NCBI GenBank assembly: GCA_030998225.1
Contig: JAPYXD010000704.1
Location: forward strand, 9,114,001 to 9,178,000
DNA from: Diplolepis rosae
Lineage: Eukaryota > Arthropoda > Insecta > Hymenoptera > Diplolepididae
Length of the DNA stretch: 64,000 nucleotides
Direction of reading: 5' to 3'
Made by a program: the position numbers and the translations under genes. Of the stretch, positions 20,504-32,324 are shown one piece after another. The notes under the pieces were generated by a model that made no database searches, was not told where the DNA came from, and saw only the letters and a program-made list of their open reading frames with translations. Position 1 is the stretch's first letter. The number at the start of each line of letters is the position of its first letter.

Positions 20504-22578
20504 AATGAATCCATAATACGTATTTTATTAGAATTATCTAAATTACTATAATAATCTTTTCAATAAGAATTTAAATTTTATTAAAGAACAGAGAAAGGTT
20601 TCATGTAAGTTACGCAACCGACTGATCGCCGTCTCTTACGTAAAATCTTTATATAAACAATTCATTATTTTATCGAGAAGTATAATAGATAGCGGAAGTG
20701 TAAATTTTTAGGCACCGCAGCTACCGTATACTTTTTATACGGGTTTATTGAAAAGTATGAGCAAATGTAATTCATACAGGCCGCACTGTACATAGCAATC
20801 ATTTTCTAAGAATAACAGGAAAAAATGCTTCTCGATTCTAGGATGCCATATTATACTTTTATTATTCTTGACTTCTTTATTTTTTGTAAGATGTTACATT
20901 AAGAGTTCATCGTTGTTTCATACTCTGATAGAATGAACTATTGAATTTTTTATTTGGCGGTATTATAATAATGATAAAAAAGATAAAGGAAAATGAAAGC
21001 GAGGGAGTCATCCCTTAAATATAAGAATTCCTCAAGTGGATCTCAACGCAAGAGATCTTTGTTCAATATCGTCAATTTTTTGCTGTAAAATTTTTTTTCA
21101 TCGTACTACATATATTACTATTAATTACGGTAATGAGTAATTTTGTTTTGAGTGGTTCACCCTTGTGAGAAATTTTTCGCCTGTTAGCCGCATTAAGTTT
21201 TTCCGGCAGGCCGATGAAGTTTGTAACAATTTCATAGAAATGCAGAGAATGCAGGGAATGAAGTTTCCAGTCCTGAAAATTCAGAACACAGTCGTGAGTT
21301 CATTTTCTTAGCTTCTATTGTACTTCACTTTTATGTCTTTATTCTTGTTCCGCTCTAGTTGAGGTCCTGAGATTCCAATAGAATATTTCATTCTTAAAAG
21401 ACCAAAAATATTATTTCTATTTTACTGAAGAATTTTTGTTTGAAATTCATTTTTCTTTTTATATGAATTTAGAAATTCTCGCTCTACTTAAAATGAGTCG
21501 AGTCAACCAAAGTCAAACACAGTTTCAGTGGTTGCCAGTGCCATTAATTACTAAGTTTTACTTTGTAACGTCTTTGTAACTTTTCTTAAACAACATTTTT
21601 GTAAAATGTAAACGTCAAAAACTTTAGAATAGAATTTCAAGTTAATGGCTGTTTCTGACAATTTCATTTCAGATGAGCTAGTTGTAATGAATATCCAGGC
21701 AGATTTTCAGGAACGTCTTGTCTAATTTGAAACGATAAAAAAAAAGAAAAATCTAAACCAAAGATTTTACTAAAAACAGGTAATTTTTACAATAACTTTA
21801 TACTTAAAACTTTAAATCATGATAAAAGCTAAGTTTTTAAATGTGATTGCCATTAAATAACTATTTTTTTTAACTTGTGGTTTCAAAATAATTAAAAATA
21901 TACGTGAATAATGGTTTGATGTTTTAATAAATATTGAACAGCGTTCCGGCCAAAATTAAGAATTAGAATGTGAATGGTTGTTAATATTAAACAATAAAGT
22001 TAAGATAAAGTGTCTTTCAAATACAATAACTATAAATTTGGCAAGTAATGTATTTGTTTCGACGTTTCGAGTTTGAGTTCAGATTTTCTAAAAGTATTTT
22101 ATTCAAGGCGGGTATTTAATGAGAATTTCGACTGTAATGAATGTATTTTTACAAATGTATTTGAACAAGAAAAAGGATCAACGCCATTTTTAAGTCTTAT
22201 ATAGTTTAATGAGAAATAATTAACACTGTGAAAAATGTCTACGAAATTGGACATAGTTTGTCGTCATAAAATTAGACTGAAACGTAAATACGTTTACGGA
22301 TCGGAATGTAATTTTATGTTTGCTTCATAAATTCAGCACATCTGTGTATGGTTTTTTATATTATTAACGACCACCAGTCTTAAATTTAATGAATATTTTT
22401 TACAATTAACGTAAAACGAATAGAACTATTTAAATTTTTGGTCAGAGGAAACAAAAAATTGTTTTTCATCTAAAAGATTCTCCTACCTTTCTTAGGTGCG
22501 TGAGATATCTTTATTAGTTCCATTTTCGAATTCATTCTGGTGATCATAAAGACTGATCTCTTTTTCTGATAAACAATG
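20504..22578 (+). other. Probable SorLA 3' UTR and downstream flank
   Basis: The first poly(A) signal candidate is ATTAAA at 20580-20585, 77 bp after the stop. Others are AATAAA at 21993-21998 and 23531-23536, so a long 3' UTR is possible. No ORF or repeat of note. Confidence 0.4.
20580..20585 (+). terminator. Candidate polyadenylation signal of SorLA
   Basis: ATTAAA, 77 bp downstream of the TAA stop, in AT-rich sequence. It is the second most common animal poly(A) hexamer, but chance matches are frequent in this base composition. Confidence 0.3.
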
Positions 22579-22971
22579 TAAACGTCTAAGCTATAAAATT
22601 TAAAGTTTTTAATAACCTGAAACAGTTCGAATTCTCAAAATACCAAAACGACCAAATTTTAATCAAAACAATCATGCAAGCTTTTTTACTCAATTAATAA
22701 TAATTAGAACCTAACAAAGAAAGTCTTCTTTTTTTTAATTTTTTCATCTTTATTCTTTAATATATACACTGAAAGCTTTGATGTTTCATCAAAGTATTAC
22801 TTTATAAAAAAATCTTAAAAATCAGTTGCTTTATCGATTTACATGGGCTTTCCCCTTAGACTGGTTAAAAAGCATGATTTTTTGGTCAAAATTTGGTCGT
22901 TTTGGTATTTTGAGAATTCGAATTGTTTCGGATTAATTAAAAAATTTGAATTATAGTTTTACTTGGACGTT
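22579..22971. repeat. Palindromic MITE-like inverted repeat
   Basis: The arms at 22579-22681 and 22870-22971 are inverted copies. The core TCTCAAAATACCAAAACGAC is exact in both orientations and is flanked by TTCGAA/GAATTC sequence. The loop of about 190 bp is AT-rich. No ORF. Confidence 0.7.
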
Positions 22972-24092
22972 ATGGTGTTTTTGAGTTTGTAGTATTATAA
23001 ATTAAAATTCTGTTTTAAGCTATAAAAACACTGCAAAAGAGTTTTTATTGCTTTCATTGAATTCTTGAAAAGGAAATTGCGCTAGCGACTGTGAATTCTT
23101 TCTAAACTTATTATACGTGATCAAATTTAAATCCTCGAAGAAGGTCTGTGATATGATAAGTCTGCATTTTGTTAATTTGGAATGTCACGTTTGTGTGGAA
23201 AGAAGGATATGGCAAAACAACCATTCTTTGAGTGATGAAGCATTCTAGCAGTATTACCGAGGTCTGTTCTCGCCTTGTAATTTTTAAATTAGCTGTATTT
23301 GCTAAAACTCGAACCGATTCGTTGATTCGATGCATGCGTGATTTGTATAACTGTGGCAGTGTCGCGCAAGATTTTTTTCTGTTGTTGAAGCCATTCTTGT
23401 GAAAAAGTTAACATAAGGGAATTTGGTAAAATCTCAACTATTAGTACGCGGAGAGCAAGATTATAATTGTATTACGTGTACATCTCAAGGGATATGTAGT
23501 GATAGCAGTGATATAATATATTTACGTGTAAATAAATGAAGTTAAGGCGCAATATCTACCAGTAGTTATTATTTAACTCTTTACCTTCTTTCAAGATACA
23601 GATTGTACTTATAAGTCAATTTTATAACAATTCTTTTAATCCTTTCATGCTCCGTCGTACATATGTGTACCAGAAACTTTGAAAATGTCTAACCTCCACA
23701 AATATTAAGATATAACCTTCGTGAAAGTCTTGTTTCAAAGGGGAGGCACACGGAAAAAAATTTGACTAAGCGAACGAGCGAATCAAGAATTTAATGAACT
23801 TAAAGAATCTATTTAACTAGATTATGTGAAAGTTTTAGTTACATTGGATAAACTGTTAGACTAAAACAGGATTTGTCACAAAATTTCTAAATAAGAAAAA
23901 TTAATTTTTTCGTTAAATTGAGTATAGTTTTTATACCTTAAAATTAACGAAAGATTCAGATGGAATAAGAATAAAAATTCTTATTGTGGTCACTTGTTCG
24001 TCTGGTATCATGAAAGTGAATATTGCTGTTCTAACTAAATTAATTTTAGAAGCCAGATTTGTTGCTTATCTAATATTTCTCATTATTTTAAC
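22972..24092. other. Intergenic sequence, nothing firm
   Basis: A patch of balanced composition at 23090-23340 has a 74-codon minus-strand ORF (23111-23335) with no family resemblance. CACACGGAAAAAAATTTGAC near 23750 looks like a solitary end of the CACTGAGAAAA MITE group. Confidence 0.3.
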
Positions 24093-24094
24093 TA

Positions 24095-25117
24095 TTGGGT
24101 TGGCAACAAAGTCATTTCGCTTTTTTCCACTAGATGACCGTATATGGTATTTGACAGCTGAAGCTGAGATTTCATAAATTATTCAGTAAAAAAAAAGTTT
24201 CAACTTTTGTTATTTATTTATTGTTTTGCATTGATTTTAAATGGAGATTCCAGACGGTCATTTTCGTCACATTTTAAATTTTAGTTTGCTCGTTTTCGTT
24301 CCGGAGATTTTGACCTCAAAGATGCACCACGCTCTGGACGCCCAACTGAAGTTGACGACAACAAAATAAAAGCAATAATAGAAAATAACCGGCATAGTAC
24401 GACACGAGAGATCGCAGAGAAGCTTAACATATTACATACATGCGTTGAAAGACATTTAAAACAACTTGGTTACGTTAATAAGTTCGATATTTGGGTTCCT
24501 CACAAATTGAACGAAATTCAACTCACCAAACGAATTTCCGTTTGCGATTCACTGCTGAAACGTAACGAAACTGATCCATTTTTAAAGCGAATCATAGCGG
24601 GCGATCAAAAATGGGTTGTTTACGATAACGTCGTGTGAAAAAGATCAAGGAGCAAGCGAAATGAGCAGAATGAGCTTGCATAAAATCGGCATCAAAGGAC
24701 GGTTATGCTGAGTGTTTGGTGGGATTTCAACGGTATTGTTTATTTTGAGCTGCTCCCAAGCGACCAAACTATCAATTCGAATGTCTACTGTCGCCAGCTA
24801 ATGAAATCAAGGATAAGCGTATCAACGTATAATCCTGACCATGCACCATCTGATTATCATTTATTGCGTTCACTTCAAAACCATTTGAATGGAAAAGCAT
24901 TCGATTCAAATGAGGCTGTCAAAAACGAGTTGATTCAGTTTTTTGCCTCTAAGAATCAAACTTTCTACAAAAGCGGAATTATGAAGCTGACTGAAAGATG
25001 GCAAAAGGTCATCGAACAAAATGGTCAATACATAATTGATTAATGTTTGTCATTTGTATTAATAAACTTGCTTTGAAAATCATTAAAAAAAACCAAATGA
25101 CTTTGTTGTCAACCCAA
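24095..25117 (+). mobile_element. Mariner element, internally deleted and frameshifted
   Basis: Terminal repeats TTGGGTTGGCAACAAAGTCA (24095) and the inverse of TTGGGTTGACAACAAAGTCA (ending 25117), each next to TA. The length of 1023 bp is less than the roughly 1.3 kb of intact mariners. Transposase fragments on + are clear: helix-turn-helix region RSGRPTEVDD, REIAEKLNI and HLKQLGYVNK; the first catalytic Asp in AGDQKW; then WWDFNGIVYFELL; and C-terminal APSDYHLLRSLQNHL. An in-frame TGA (24635-24637), a frame change and loss of the block with the second catalytic Asp (HDNARPH region) make it inactive. Confidence 0.92.
24705..25043 (+). pseudogene. Mariner transposase C-terminal remnant
   Basis: 112 codons inside the mariner. 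It begins MLSVWWDFNGIVYFELLPSD and jumps after YCRQLMKS to SDYHLLRSLQNHLNGKAF, so about 60 residues with the second DDD residue are deleted. The third Asp is kept in NPDHAPSD. It ends WQKVIEQNGQYIID, the typical mariner terminus. Confidence 0.9.
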
Positions 25118-25790
25118 TAAGGTATATTTTTGCACGAACTATTTCCAAATTATTGTTAGATAAACACAGTATTACATTGAATGTTGACATCAACGCGCAT
25201 ATTATTTAGTACAATACTTTTAAAGTGTTTAAAAGTCTAAATTAACCTCAAACTGTCATTTGACGTCACTTTCGCCATATTTGTTATTAGGTATAAGTTA
25301 TTTCATATATCTCTGTTCCAGCTATAGTATAATGTCTGGGTTGAACAAATGATACCGCTGAAACCGTTAAATTGGTCAAAGATATTTACTTTAGCTGATT
25401 CAAAGATCTTCTTACATTCACTTGTTCGTTTCCAGCTAAATGTTTAGCTGTAGCAAGGATTAACTTCCCTGCCACAACTGCACTTTTTTCTATGCATAGA
25501 TATATTTCTTTAAGTAATCACTTGTTGCTACATGAATCACTCAGAATTGATGGAAGCAATAAGATTACATGAAATCGAGGGGCTGCTCACTCTCAAATGG
25601 ATTCGACAATAACGGATAATTTTTTCTAATTTTTAAAGGTTGGTGATGATTTTGAGTAACTTGAATATTCGAGTAAATGACAAATAATTCTATTGACTCT
25701 GGTATACTGTACAATCTACATAATATTAACTGAAAATTTGAGTAAAAGAAAGGTCTGTGCACGTTTTGTTCCACATAAGTTAATGCATAA
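25118..25790. other. Intergenic spacer between two mariner-type remnants
   Basis: AT-rich. TGACGTCACTTTCGCC near 25260 is an isolated CRE-like palindrome. No gene seen. Confidence 0.3.
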
Positions 25791-26160
25791 CCTCACAAGG
25801 CCAAAAAAGTCAACGAATTTTTTATGACAAAACAGATTTGTGTCATCGACCACCTTCCGTATTCGCTTGATCTATCGCCGTGTGACTATTTTCTGTTTCC
25901 AAAACTGAAAACTGCAATGAAAGGAGTTCTTTACGATGACGTTCCAACCATTCAAGCAGCTGTGACACAGGTGCTAAAGAACATCCCAAAAACCGAGTTT
26001 AAAAACTCTATGGATAAATTGGTTGATCGTTCCAAACGTTGTATTCAGTTAAATGGATCCTATTCTGAATAAATATTAGCTTTGAAACATAATACCATGC
26101 TTGTTTTATTCTATAACTAAAAATTTCGGTTATTTTTAGATCACACTGTGTACACATAGC
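25791..26160 (+). pseudogene. Second mariner/Tc1-type transposase fragment (C-terminal end)
   Basis: ORF 25824-26072 reads LPYSLDLSPCDYFLFPKLKT, the block around the third catalytic Asp of mariner-like transposases (SPDLAPCDYFLFP type), followed by a C-terminal region ending CIQLNGSYSE. Nothing upstream encodes the catalytic core and no terminal repeats are evident, so it is a truncated copy. It belongs to a different lineage from the 24.1-kb mariner. Confidence 0.8.
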
Positions 26161-27589
26161 TATTTTTTAAAGATTCTAGGAAAGAATTGCGTAACTCGTA
26201 ATAGATTAAAGGTTTTTTTTTCAAAATAAGGTAGTTTTTATGGCAATATGTGGCCACGTTTACATTCTCATTTATTTATTTTTATTTTGTGGGTTTTCTT
26301 AGTTCCGGAGGCGCGTTATAGAAAATAGATTTTTTATTCTGTGGGGGTTGTTTTCAAGCAAAGGGGATTGTTTTACGGATTTTAAAAAATTTTATACTTT
26401 GTTTAACATTATTGTCAGGTTTATGATTATAATAGCAAAAATACATGAACGAAAGGGTTAATTTAGTGATAAAATAAATCAAAAATAGTTATAAACACTT
26501 TTCTTTATTTCTCTTTGTTACCTCTCTAAAGGATATCCGCTAGAGTGTTTTTTTTTACATAAAATTATCGTCTCCAATCCCAAATTCGGACACAGCAAAA
26601 GACAATGCTAACATAACAAAGCAATTATTGGTTGAATGGTTCCGGATGTGGCAATCTGATACAATTCAAGAGTCATGAAAATAATACACGTGTATGAATT
26701 CTTAATTGGGATTGAGTGAGGAAATTGCGTTGATTAAATCGGAAACTTTTACCAAAATTAGGCCTCATGGATTCTAAGATTCTTATTTTTATACACCTAC
26801 CAGTGGCAGACTGGGGGGGGGGGGGGGTCTGCCCTGGCTCCTCAAATATTGGGGCCCCATTTTGATTGATGTGTTCAGAAATACAATGTTTCTATTATTA
26901 ATAAATCCATTGATTTTTAAAATTACTGCTGCTGGAATTAAGAGTGGCTCGGTTTCACGCTTAAGAATGAAATTCCACTCGAAACAATTTAGAGAGTAAA
27001 TGCCAAACATAACATGAATTATGGGTTAAAACTTGATTGTTTTGTTAATTGAAATCGGAAATTTTAATGGAATTAAAATTTTATTTGTAAAATGATCAAT
27101 TTTAATTGACGTGGAAATGAATAAGTATCCCAGGAATTCTTCATCTGAAGTAGTAAATTTTATATCATAATTCAGTGATAAAAACAGATAGTCAGTGAGC
27201 ATCGTTTTGCCTTCATAAATTCTAAAAATGGAATGTTAAATAGTTTACTGCACTTAATTCACAGAAAAAAGGTTTGCTACTAGACTAGAATACTAACGTC
27301 AGAATTAAAATTATTTTACCCTTAAAAAATTGATTTGTTTAGATTCTTTATAAAAGATGAAAATAGTTATAAAAATAATAAATATTCCATACTCTGCGAA
27401 ACTAAATTTCAACAATTTTACAAATAATGTCCACCTGCAAATCTTGAAACTATGAAAACAATTTTGAAAATTACCTAGAATTTTCTAAGGCGGGTTTTTT
27501 TAAAAACATTAACTTTCAAAGTATGAAGAATTAAAATAGAAATTTGATTCATAAAAAATTTTTATTAGTCTTAAGGAAATTTAAATTAA
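26161..27589. other. AT-rich intergenic sequence with a 15-G tract
   Basis: A run of 15 G (26813-26827) is bracketed by GGCAGA and TCTGCC and preceded by CAGTGGC, a common hAT-type end. No matching second end is found. From 27100 on the sequence is AT-rich without genes. Confidence 0.4.
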
Positions 27590-28035
27590 TTTAGGTAATT
27601 AAAGTTCAATATGAAATTTGAAAATTAAAAGCATTGAGACTTTTAAGCATCTGAATTTTAATTTATATTATAATTTGTGAGTTCAAAAGCTTTTAAATTT
27701 TAAATCTTCAAAATTAAACTTTAAAGTTAGAAGTATTCCTAATTTTAAAAATGGAAATAGAAATTTGAAAGCCAGTCTATTTTGAAGATTTGAAAATTTA
27801 ATAATTGTAAATTGAAAGACTTCCAATTTCACAAACAATTATCAGGAAAATTCACTCCAAAATTTAAGGTAGTTGTGACAAAAAACAGGTCTCTGCAAGA
27901 AAAGTTTTCCTATGATTTTAAAACATTAAATTATATTGTCAGTCGTATCTTATGAAAGAAAAAACATTAGTATTCATAAAAAAAATTTTGAACTCACGAA
28001 AAAGTAATACTTTAAATAGTATATTACGACCCTAG

Positions 28036-28135
28036 GCCAGAAAGTTTGATTTCCTGGCGTATGTGATATCAATGCCGAGGCGAAGCCGAGGCATTTACAT
28101 CACATACGCCAGGGCATCAAACACTCTGGCCGTGG
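28036..28135. repeat. Long hairpin with GCCGAGGCGAAGCCGAGGC loop
   Basis: GGCCAGA..GTTTGAT..CCTGGCGTATGTGAT is followed by its inverse ATCACATACGCCAGG..ATCAAAC..TCTGGCC, with the loop GCCGAGGCGAAGCCGAGGC. A second copy lies at about 29884-29975, broken at its left edge by the GC-rich insertion. Confidence 0.8.
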
Positions 28136-28379
28136 GTTGTATACTATTTTTCTTGATCTCCAGCCGAAAGTACGCCCAAAACCGAAACAATATTAATATT
28201 GGTTTTTCGTGCAATTGCATGAAGTCACATTAAATTAATTTAAACAAACGAATTATACGATGAATTTAGCGGCACTACTGAGCCACAAAAGTCATTGTTT
28301 CTGGAGTGAAATGCGGCCGGGAGGACCGTACTTTCGGCTGGAGATCAAGAAATAGTATATTACGACCCTAGGCCAGAAA

Positions 28380-29884
28380 CCCAGGCGGAAATTTACAACC
28401 GGCGCAGCACCGCGCCAGCACTGCCAGCGGACTTCCAGCGCTGGCATAGTGCTGGCAGTAGATCCTCATGAAGTCTGTCGCGGTGCTGGCAAAGCTTCGA
28501 AAGGTAACACCGGCATAGTGCTGACCAGCAGTGCTGCGTTGGCGCTGACCTTCAGTGCTGGCGTGGTGCTGGCGGAACTCCGATAGTTAACAACGGCATA
28601 GTGCTGACCAGCGGTACTGCGCTAGCGCTGGCCTTCAGTGCTGGTGCGGTGCTGGCACTAGTACAAAATGTCACTCGGCTGGGAGTTGTCTTTTAGTACT
28701 GAGTAAATTGACAATACTTTTTCGTTACACGTACACAGAAAAAAAATTTCAGTAGGTTTAACTACTTTTTAACTTACTTTCCGTAGTTCGTAAAGGCCCC
28801 AGTGTCATTTTTAAAGTTAAGTGAACTGCAGGAACATAGGTAAATCAAATAAGAGCAGTAATTGAATCGATGAATATTCTTAGTACATTTCAAAACTTTA
28901 TTTACTTTCAAGCAGACTCTAACTTACTATTTTTATATACAAACTTACCTACAAATACATATTCCCCTCTACACTACACAAACGCTCGTATAGGTAGTAT
29001 TAAAAATTATTCTTAATGCTGCGGGTTCGAACCCTCTCTACTTACAATTAACGCATTACTAACCTAACGACTAAGCCTCTCGGCTGTGCACGCTTGGAAT
29101 ACAAGAAAGAAAATAGCGCTTATAACCTTCAACTACTGCAGGGCCGTGTAAGAAGTGTATAGGCCCCGTGTAATCGGGGATTTTTAGGTTTTATCCCAAT
29201 TTATGATTCTTATTAAAATTTTTAAGATTTTTAATTATTAAATCGATTTTCTATAAAATAAAATATTTTTGAAAAAAAGCGATAAAAGTTTTGAATTAAA
29301 GAACATTACATAATAAAAAGATTTATATAACTTTTTAGAATCGATGGAAAGTTTAACTAATTCAAGCAATAAACTTTGGTTTACTTCAATAAAAATGTTT
29401 TTCGATCAGCGAAATTTTACTTACCATCACACCAATGCGGGTACACAAACGAATGTGTAGAATGTAATTGATTTTTTTAGAGTACTGCTCATAGCATTAC
29501 TAACATGTTTGTCGGCAATGAAAGGCGATAGAAGGGCTTGGAATTACTCAAAAGTTGGTTGTTTGCTAACACTGAACGGTGGCACTGTGCCGGTGCTGAT
29601 CCAGTGCTGCGCCGATACTTGACATTACGCGATATTTGTTGATCGCCAATACTGAAAAGCGGTACCACGCCGGCGCTGCACCGACGCTTGGCATTACTCA
29701 AATGTTGGTTGTTTGCCAGCACTGAAAAGCAGTACTGCGCCGGTGTTTAGCCAGTGCCGCCCCAGTGGTGTGCCAACGCTTGGCACAGTGCTGATCGGCA
29801 GCACTGGCATTACTCACGGGTTACAACCGGAACGGTACCGCGCCGGTTGTAAGTATTGGCAGTACACCGATTTTTCCGCCTGGG
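28380..29884. mobile_element. GC-rich DNA element with GGTGCTGGC-type motif arrays
   Basis: Ends CCCAGGCGGAAA and TTTCCGCCTGGG are exact inverses. Comparing the flanks with the intact sibling at 28036 (GGCCAGAAAGTTTGATTT) shows a clean insertion with about 2 bp (AA) duplicated. Subterminal arms (28385-28670 and 29560-29870) are dense arrays of CAGCACCGCGCCAGCACTGC-like motifs at about 60% GC, against about 30% in the surroundings. The centre is AT-rich and includes a tRNA-like stretch at 29010-29100. No transposase. Confidence 0.75.
29005..29105 (-). repeat. tRNA-like / SINE-head candidate
   Basis: On the minus strand AGCCGAGAGGCTTAGTCG resembles a tRNA Ser/Leu D-arm (A box). It is followed about 40 nt later by GAGGGTTCGAACCCGCAGC, a perfect B-box/T-loop core. 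No closed acceptor stem is found, so it is not a functional tRNA. A tRNA-derived SINE head is the likely reading. The B box is palindromic, so on its own it would not fix the strand. Confidence 0.35.
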
Positions 29885-29984
29885 AAGTTTGAGTTCCTGG
29901 CGTATTTGTTATAAATGCCGAGGCGAAGCCGAGGCATTCATATCACATACGCCAGGGCATCCAACATTCTGGCTGTGGGTCGTA

Positions 29985-30745
29985 TACTATTTTTCTTGGT
30001 CTCCAGCCGAAAGTACGCCCAAAACCGTGGCGAAGCTGAGGTTTTGCAGAGGGCAGGGGGAAGTCCGCCCGACTTTTGCAAAACCGAGGCGAAGCCGAGG
30101 TTTTTGCTGGTCGGGGCGGGCATTAAAAACTTTAAAATAAAATTCAATCATACAATAACTGTAAAAAAAAAATTGAAAATCAAAAATTTTTTAAAAATTA
30201 AGAAATACCAGAGAAAATTTATTCTTCGATAACAATATTAATATCGATCAACAGTAACTTTAACATCACACATCCAGTAATACTAATTTTATTACAATAA
30301 TTTAATTTAATTTAATTTAATGTGACTTCATGCAATTGTACGAAAGAGTAACTCTTAAAAATAAAAACAAAAAATTTATGTACACGCTTTATTTTATATT
30401 CATAATTAAATTAATAAAAGTAATAATAATTATTGTAATAAGATTAGCATTACTGGATGTGTGATGTTAAAGTTACTGTTGACCAATATTAATATTGTTA
30501 TCGAAGAATAAATTTTCCCTGGTATTTATTAATTTTTAAAAATTTTTTGATTAAAAATTTTTTTTTGCAGTTATTGTATGATAGAATTTTATTTTAAAGT
30601 TTCTAATGCCCGCCCCGACCAGCAAAAACCTCGGCTTCGCCTCGGTTTTGCAAAAGTCGGGCGGACCTCCTCCTGCCCCCTACAAAACCTCGGCTTCGCC
30701 ACGGTTTTGGGCGTACTTTCGGCTGGAGATCAAGAAAAATAGTAT
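29985..30745. repeat. Inner palindrome with GCCCGCCCCGACCAGC arms
   Basis: Arms about 29990-30330 and 30390-30745 are inverted copies. GCTGGTCGGGGCGGGCATTA and TAATGCCCGCCCCGACCAGC are near-exact, as is CTTCGCC-rich sequence on each side. The middle is AT-rich with TTAATTTAATTTAATTTAA. Overlapping ORFs on both strands are artefacts of the arms. Confidence 0.75.
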
Positions 30746-31375
30746 ACTATTTGTAATAGGATTTTTCCTTTCTATCGCTTTTGGCAATTGTTTAAAAAAT
30801 TATTCGATTTTTGTGAATCATGGCTTTGTTTTTGGAGGGAAAATATTCTCTACAGCCCTACTATTTCCAATTTTAAAAGTAAAGTTTTCAGTGACTATAA
30901 TCCTTAAAAGAATTTTTTTAAATTGGAAAATTGGAAATGGTAGAGTTGTAGAGAATATTTTATTTTTCGTAAGTTTAACATTTTTTTCATAAAAACTAAT
31001 ATTTTTTCATTCATGAGACACGACTGATAATATAATTTCATATCTTAAAATCATAGAAAATTTTTTTTTCCCAGAGACCTGTTTTTTGTCACGACACTAC
31101 CTTAACTTTTGAAGTGAATTTTCCTGATAATTGTTTGTGGAATTGGAAGTTTTTCAATTTACAATTATCAAATTCTTTTAAACCTTCAAAATACACTGTC
31201 TTTTAAATTTCTATTTCAATTTTAAAAATTAGGAATACTTCTAACTTTAGAGTTTAATTTCGAAGAAATTAAATTTAAAAGCTTCTGAATTCACAAATTA
31301 TATTATAAATTAAAATCTAGACGCTTAAAAGTCTCAATGCTTTTAATCTTCAAATTGCAAATTGAAAAAAAAAAA

Positions 31376-31560
31376 TGTTTTTCTATAATTTCAAGACTTG
31401 AAATGATATTATCAGTCGTGTCTTATGAAAGAAAAAACATTAGTCTTTATAAAAAAATTTTTGAGCTCACGAAAAATAATACTTCAAAAATTATTTTTGC
31501 AATAGGATTTTAAAAGTAAAGTTTCCAGAGACTATTTTTTTGGTACGACAACTACTTTAA
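31376..31560. repeat. MITE-A fragment
   Basis: Contains TTTCTATAATTTCAAGACTT, TATCAGTCGTGTCTTATGAA and the end CCAGAGACT...GGTACGACAACTACTTTAA, matching MITE-A but shortened in the middle. Confidence 0.65.
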
Positions 31561-32090
31561 ATTATGGATTAATGGAAATTTCGCATGGAAATTGTACAGA
31601 TTTCTTCATAGAGTAAAAAGTTCTTTTAAAATTGTCAAGTCAACGTAAATCGACCCTGACTTTGAGGATTAGATGTGTTCAGATGCATTTTCATCGTAAA
31701 TTTTTCAACGATGTATTATAAATCATAGTAACGACTATAAAGTCTCTTGTGCACCTTTGGTAGTAACGCGAGTTAAATAATTACTTTGGACGTTAATCCC
31801 ATAATATATATATGTACGTATACTGGTGTCAAGAATAATATACGTTGTACCTACTTGTTAGTTTACTACCCGGAAGTTGTAAAAACCTTAATAAACTGAT
31901 GTAGCGTCATTAGCAGCTGCTCCTCATTTGCGTGGTTGTTTTTAATTCTGAGATTTGTCAAACCAAGTATAAATTATTCTTTAAAAAGAAGAAAATACTC
32001 TGTGAAATGAATCAAATAATTTATTTTTGAAACTTTCATTTTTCTTTTTCAAAGTGAAATGTTAGAAAAATATATATGTACCTAAATTAA
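31561..32090. other. Intergenic sequence, nothing recognised
   Basis: AT-rich with TATATATATGTACGTATA near 31804. No ORF or repeat of note. Confidence 0.3.
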
Positions 32091-32140
32091 GGCCATGGGG
32101 CCATGGACCAACCGGAGCACTTGACTAGGTTCCTCTTTTA
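32091..32140 (+). repeat. Solitary MITE-B end
   Basis: TTAAGGCCATGGGGCCATGGACCAACC... matches the left end of MITE-B at 6147. No partner end is seen nearby. Confidence 0.4.
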
Positions 32141-32324
32141 CGAACATTTTCAATTCGTGTAACCACATTTCTGTAAAAAATGAGATAATAGGTTCATTTC
32201 TTTAATTCAAAGTAAAAACGCCTTTAGAACGTATATGAATTTGTTTGATTTCAAGAAATTACCATTTTAGTCTTTTTTAAATGAAAGAAATTATTTTTAC
32301 ATTCTCATCATAAATTAAAAGATA

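Larger units (their letters stand above)
27590..31375. repeat. Nested giant palindrome, four layers deep
   Basis: Outer arms (about 27590-28012 and 30755-31375) are inverted copies, for example TTCCTGATAATTGTTTGTGG against CCACAAACAATTATCAGGAA type sequence. They enclose MITE-A ends: AAATTTAAGGTAGTTGTGAC near 27864 and the inverse CACGACACTACCTTAACTTT near 31092. Inside lie inverted blocks marked AATAGTATATTACGACCC and GATCTCCAGCCGAAAGTACG (28013, 28138, 28330, 29990, 30715). The left set is interrupted by a GC-rich element at 28380-29884. No gene. The ORFs here are mirror-image reads of the arms. Confidence 0.75.

Noticed and set aside
29005..29105. Functional tRNA gene
   Set aside because: The B box is perfect but no acceptor stem pairs; kept only as a SINE-head candidate.
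29856..30992. Overlapping ORFs of 69-128 codons around 30 kb
   Set aside because: They follow the palindromic GC-rich arms and have mirror-image counterparts; no family resemblance.
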